Shown here: positions 14,367 through 16,507 of the stretch, piece after piece
How positions within the stretch are numbered: the stretch's first letter is position 1
Layout of the letters: every line of letters starts with the position of its first letter
NCBI GenBank assembly: GCA_030041195.1
Contig: JASHOI010000636.1
Coordinates: forward strand, 1-16,507
Source: Streptosporangiaceae bacterium
Lineage (GTDB): Bacteria; Actinomycetota; Actinomycetes; Streptosporangiales; Streptosporangiaceae
Length of the DNA stretch: 16,507 bases
Direction of reading: 5' to 3'
Notes under the pieces: generated by a model
The model's input: the letters and a program-made list of their open reading frames with translations, nothing else
Told to the model about the DNA's origin: nothing
The model's database searches: none
Position numbers and translations under genes: made by a program

Positions 14367-15872
14367 ATGACGACCGCAGATCCGGTGGCTGCGTATGTGC
14401 AGGGCCGCGAGTTCCGGATGCTGATCGACGGGGAGTTCGCCGATGCCGGGCAGGCCGCGGTCAGCGAGGTGATCGACCCTTCTACGGGAAGGGTCGTCGG
14501 CGAGGTGCCGGAAGCGTCCCCGGCGGACGTGGCCGCCGCGGTGGCCGCGGCCGGTGCGGCGCAGCCCGCCTGGCAGGCACTGGGCGTCGACGGGCGAGGC
14601 GAATGCTTCCGCCGCTTCGGCGAGCTGCTGAGCCAGCGGCGCGAGGAACTCGCGATGCTGGACGCGCTGGACTCGGGCAATCCGGTGCGCGCGATGCGCA
14701 TCGACATTGACTTGTGCCAGCCCTATCTGGCGGGCTGGCCGCAGCTGGCCCGGTGGCTGTCCGGCGAGGTGATCCCGGGCGGCCCGGGCCGCCTGCACTA
14801 CACGAGCTACCGGCCGTACGGGGTCGTGGGGCGGATCACCGCGTTTAATCATCCGGTGATGTTCGCCGCGACGCGGCCGCTGCCGGCGCTGATTACCGGC
14901 AACACCGTGGTGCTCAAGCCCGCTCCTCAGGTTTCGCTCGCCACGCTGGCGCTTGCCCAGTTGTTCGCGGAGGCGTTCCCGCCGGGGGTGGTCAACGTGG
15001 TGACCGGAGGTGCCGAGACCGGCGACGCGCTGGTGACCCACCCGGCGGTGAAGCGGCTTGCTTTTACCGGCTCGGTGCCCACCGGCCTGGTCATCCAGCG
15101 GCGCGCTGCCGAGTCCGGTCACGTCAAGAACGTCTCGCTCGAGCTGGGCGGCAAGAACGCGATGGTCGTGTTTCCCGACGCCGACGTCCAGGAGGCGGTG
15201 GCCGGGGCGATCTTCGGGATGAACTTCACGACCTGCCAGGGCCAGTCCTGCGGCTCCAATTCGCGGGTGCTGGTGCACCGCCGCAGCTACGACGAGTTCG
15301 TCGCCCGCACGGCCGAGCGGCTTCGCGGCTACACCGTTGGCGTTGCCTATGACGACAGCACCGACATGGGCCCGCTGGTCAGCGCCCAGCAGTACGAGCG
15401 GGTCACCCGCTACCTGGAGGAGGGGGTGCGCGAGGGCGCCACGCTGGTCACCGGCGGCGAGCACCCGCCGGGCGCGCCATCCGGCGGCTACTACGTGACC
15501 CCGGCCGTCTTCGCCGACGTCCGCGGGAAGATGACGATCGCCCGCGAGGAGATCTTCGGGCCGGTGATCAGCATCCTGCCCTGGGATGACTACGACGAGA
15601 TGATCGAGCTGGCGAATGCCGTGGACCTCGGCCTCACCGCCAGCGTATGGACCAAGGACCTGGACCTCGCGCATCAGACCGCCGACCGGCTGGACGCCGG
15701 ATACGTCTGGGTGAACGACAGCACCATCCATTACTTCGGCACGCCGTTCGGCGGCACCAAGGACAGCGGGATCGGCCGCGAGGAAGGCCGCGACGAGCTG
15801 TTCAGCTACCTGGAGACCAAGGCGGTGCACCTCAAGCTGGCTGACCCGCGGGCCGCGTTCGCGCGGATATGA
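14367..15872 (+). CDS. NAD(P)-dependent aldehyde dehydrogenase (plus-strand copy)
   Basis: This 501-residue cytoplasmic ALDH-superfamily enzyme has every catalytic residue: Asn161 in ITAFNHPV, FTGSVPTG (233-240), Glu259 in LELGGKNAM, and Cys295 in CQGQSCGSNSR. EEIFGPV and TPFGGTKDSGIGREEG follow. It is only distantly related to the ALDH of the minus-strand operon, so the two probably act on different aldehydes. The asparagine followed by HPV and the SGNPVRAM segment place it among betaine-aldehyde/phenylacetaldehyde-like branches, not further. AGGG lies eight bases before the ATG, and a possible TTGACA -35 lies about 290 bases upstream. The iron alcohol dehydrogenase gene follows by 33 bp, so an alcohol-to-acid or aldehyde-shunting pair is likely. 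Confidence 0.94.
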   Translation: MTTADPVAAYVQGREFRMLIDGEFADAGQAAVSEVIDPSTGRVVGEVPEASPADVAAAVAAAGAAQPAWQALGVDGRGECFRRFGELLSQRREELAMLDALDSGNPVRAMRIDIDLCQPYLAGWPQLARWLSGEVIPGGPGRLHYTSYRPYGVVGRITAFNHPVMFAATRPLPALITGNTVVLKPAPQVSLATLALAQLFAEAFPPGVVNVVTGGAETGDALVTHPAVKRLAFTGSVPTGLVIQRRAAESGHVKNVSLELGGKNAMVVFPDADVQEAVAGAIFGMNFTTCQGQSCGSNSRVLVHRRSYDEFVARTAERLRGYTVGVAYDDSTDMGPLVSAQQYERVTRYLEEGVREGATLVTGGEHPPGAPSGGYYVTPAVFADVRGKMTIAREEIFGPVISILPWDDYDEMIELANAVDLGLTASVWTKDLDLAHQTADRLDAGYVWVNDSTIHYFGTPFGGTKDSGIGREEGRDELFSYLETKAVHLKLADPRAAFARI

Positions 15873-15905
15873 CCCGGTCCTCCATAAAGGGCAGGTGATG
15901 AAGGT

Positions 15906-16507
15906 TTGAGTCCGGCCGAGTTCTCAGTCAGCACAAAGGTGATCAGCGGCCTGGGCAGCCTCGCACGGCTCGCGGGCGAAGTGGAGCAGTCCGGCGCCCG
16001 GCGGCTCGCCGTGGTCGCGGACAGGGGCGTCGCCGACGCCGGCCTGCTGGCCGAGCTGCTGCAGCGGGTGGACGGCAGCGAGATCGCTGCCACGCTGCTG
16101 ATCGACCCGGATCCGGATGTGGCGGCGGTGGAGCACGCGGCCGCCGCGGCCCGGGCTGCGGGGTGCGACCTGGTGCTGGCCATCGGCGGCGGGAGCGCCC
16201 TGGCTGCGGGGAAGGCCACGGCGATCCGGCTGACCAATGACGGCCGCATCGACGCGTACCAGGGCGTCAACCAGGTCCCGGCGCCGCCGGCACCGACAAT
16301 CGCGATCCCGACCACGGCGGGCAGCGGCAGCGAGGTGTCCAAGGTACTGGTCCTGCACGAGCCCGGCAGGAAAGACGAGCTCGTCGTGCGGGCGGACGGC
16401 TGCGAGCCTCGCGTCGCCATCCTCGACGGGACCGTACTGCGACGGCTTCCCCATGATCCACTCCTGTATGCCGGGCTCGACGCCTTGTCGCACGCGATGG
16501 AGGCTCA
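15906..16507 (+). CDS. Iron-containing (group III) alcohol dehydrogenase (partial, cut by window edge)
   Basis: About 200 N-terminal residues of a metal-dependent NAD(P) alcohol dehydrogenase or maleylacetate-reductase-like enzyme are present. Landmarks are FSVSTKVISGLGSLARLAG at the start, AIGGGSALAAGK (92-103), IAIPTTAGSGSEVSK (132-146), and LDALSHAMEA (191-200), which holds the first two metal ligands Asp192 and His196. The usual GGGSxxDxxK Asp is Ala100, while Lys103 is kept. The start is TTG at 15906: an in-frame stop at 15885 and the absence of any upstream ATG/GTG leave it as the first option, and the product then begins as family members do. AGGTG lies about ten bases before it. A minimal frame GTG-ATG-AAG-GTT-TGA ends over the TTG. 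It is co-oriented with and 33 bp after the aldehyde dehydrogenase. The C-terminal metal ligands lie beyond the window. Confidence 0.88.
   Translation, partial: MSPAEFSVSTKVISGLGSLARLAGEVEQSGARRLAVVADRGVADAGLLAELLQRVDGSEIAATLLIDPDPDVAAVEHAAAAARAAGCDLVLAIGGGSALAAGKATAIRLTNDGRIDAYQGVNQVPAPPAPTIAIPTTAGSGSEVSKVLVLHEPGRKDELVVRADGCEPRVAILDGTVLRRLPHDPLLYAGLDALSHAMEA

Noticed and set aside
14070..15830. Long minus-strand open frame (586 codons) opposite the plus-strand ALDH
   Set aside because: No recognisable motifs; the plus strand carries all ALDH catalytic residues. It is a shadow frame.

Overview
The window is very GC-rich with strong third-position G/C bias, so most genes cast long spurious open frames on the other strand. 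Together with leaderless-type starts, a Tat-type lipoprotein signal and the gene content, this points to a high-GC soil-type actinobacterium. I cannot name the genus from sequence alone. There is no sign of rRNA, tRNA, CRISPR, phage or transposase; this is a catabolic and transport region.

Left block, 1-3705, all on the minus strand and read right to left: a DUF3054-like membrane protein, a class III aminotransferase resembling glutamate-1-semialdehyde aminomutase, a PotD-like substrate-binding lipoprotein, and a PotB-like permease cut by the window edge. The aminotransferase and the binding protein each have the same near-palindrome (TTGACyGAATGTTCAGTCwA) just upstream of their start codons. 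This suggests common control by a TetR-type repressor that is not obviously in the window.

Middle block, 3865-6696: a stand-alone PAS protein, then an NmrA-like NAD(P)-binding reductase divergent from a TetR regulator, then a classical SDR. The reductase/tetR intergenic region holds two copies of TGGGyT-N4-AACCCA spaced 33 bp apart, overlapping both promoters. It looks like a self-contained repressor switch.

Right block, 6797-16507: a five-gene minus-strand operon reads NCS1 permease, aldehyde dehydrogenase, polysaccharide-deacetylase/PuuE-like hydrolase, GMC flavin oxidoreductase, second NCS1 permease. Across a 609-bp non-coding region lies a plus-strand pair: a second aldehyde dehydrogenase and an iron-type alcohol dehydrogenase cut by the right edge. 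The two permeases are clear paralogues enclosing the three enzymes. The set reads as uptake of a small nitrogenous heterocycle or ureide-like compound, hydrolysis, then oxidation alcohol to aldehyde to acid. This exact combination is not a pathway I recognise and is the best candidate here for an undescribed system; its substrate cannot be fixed from sequence. The intergenic region carries a near-consensus promoter (TTGACA-N18-TAATCT) for the minus operon, followed by a structured leader of about 200 nt.
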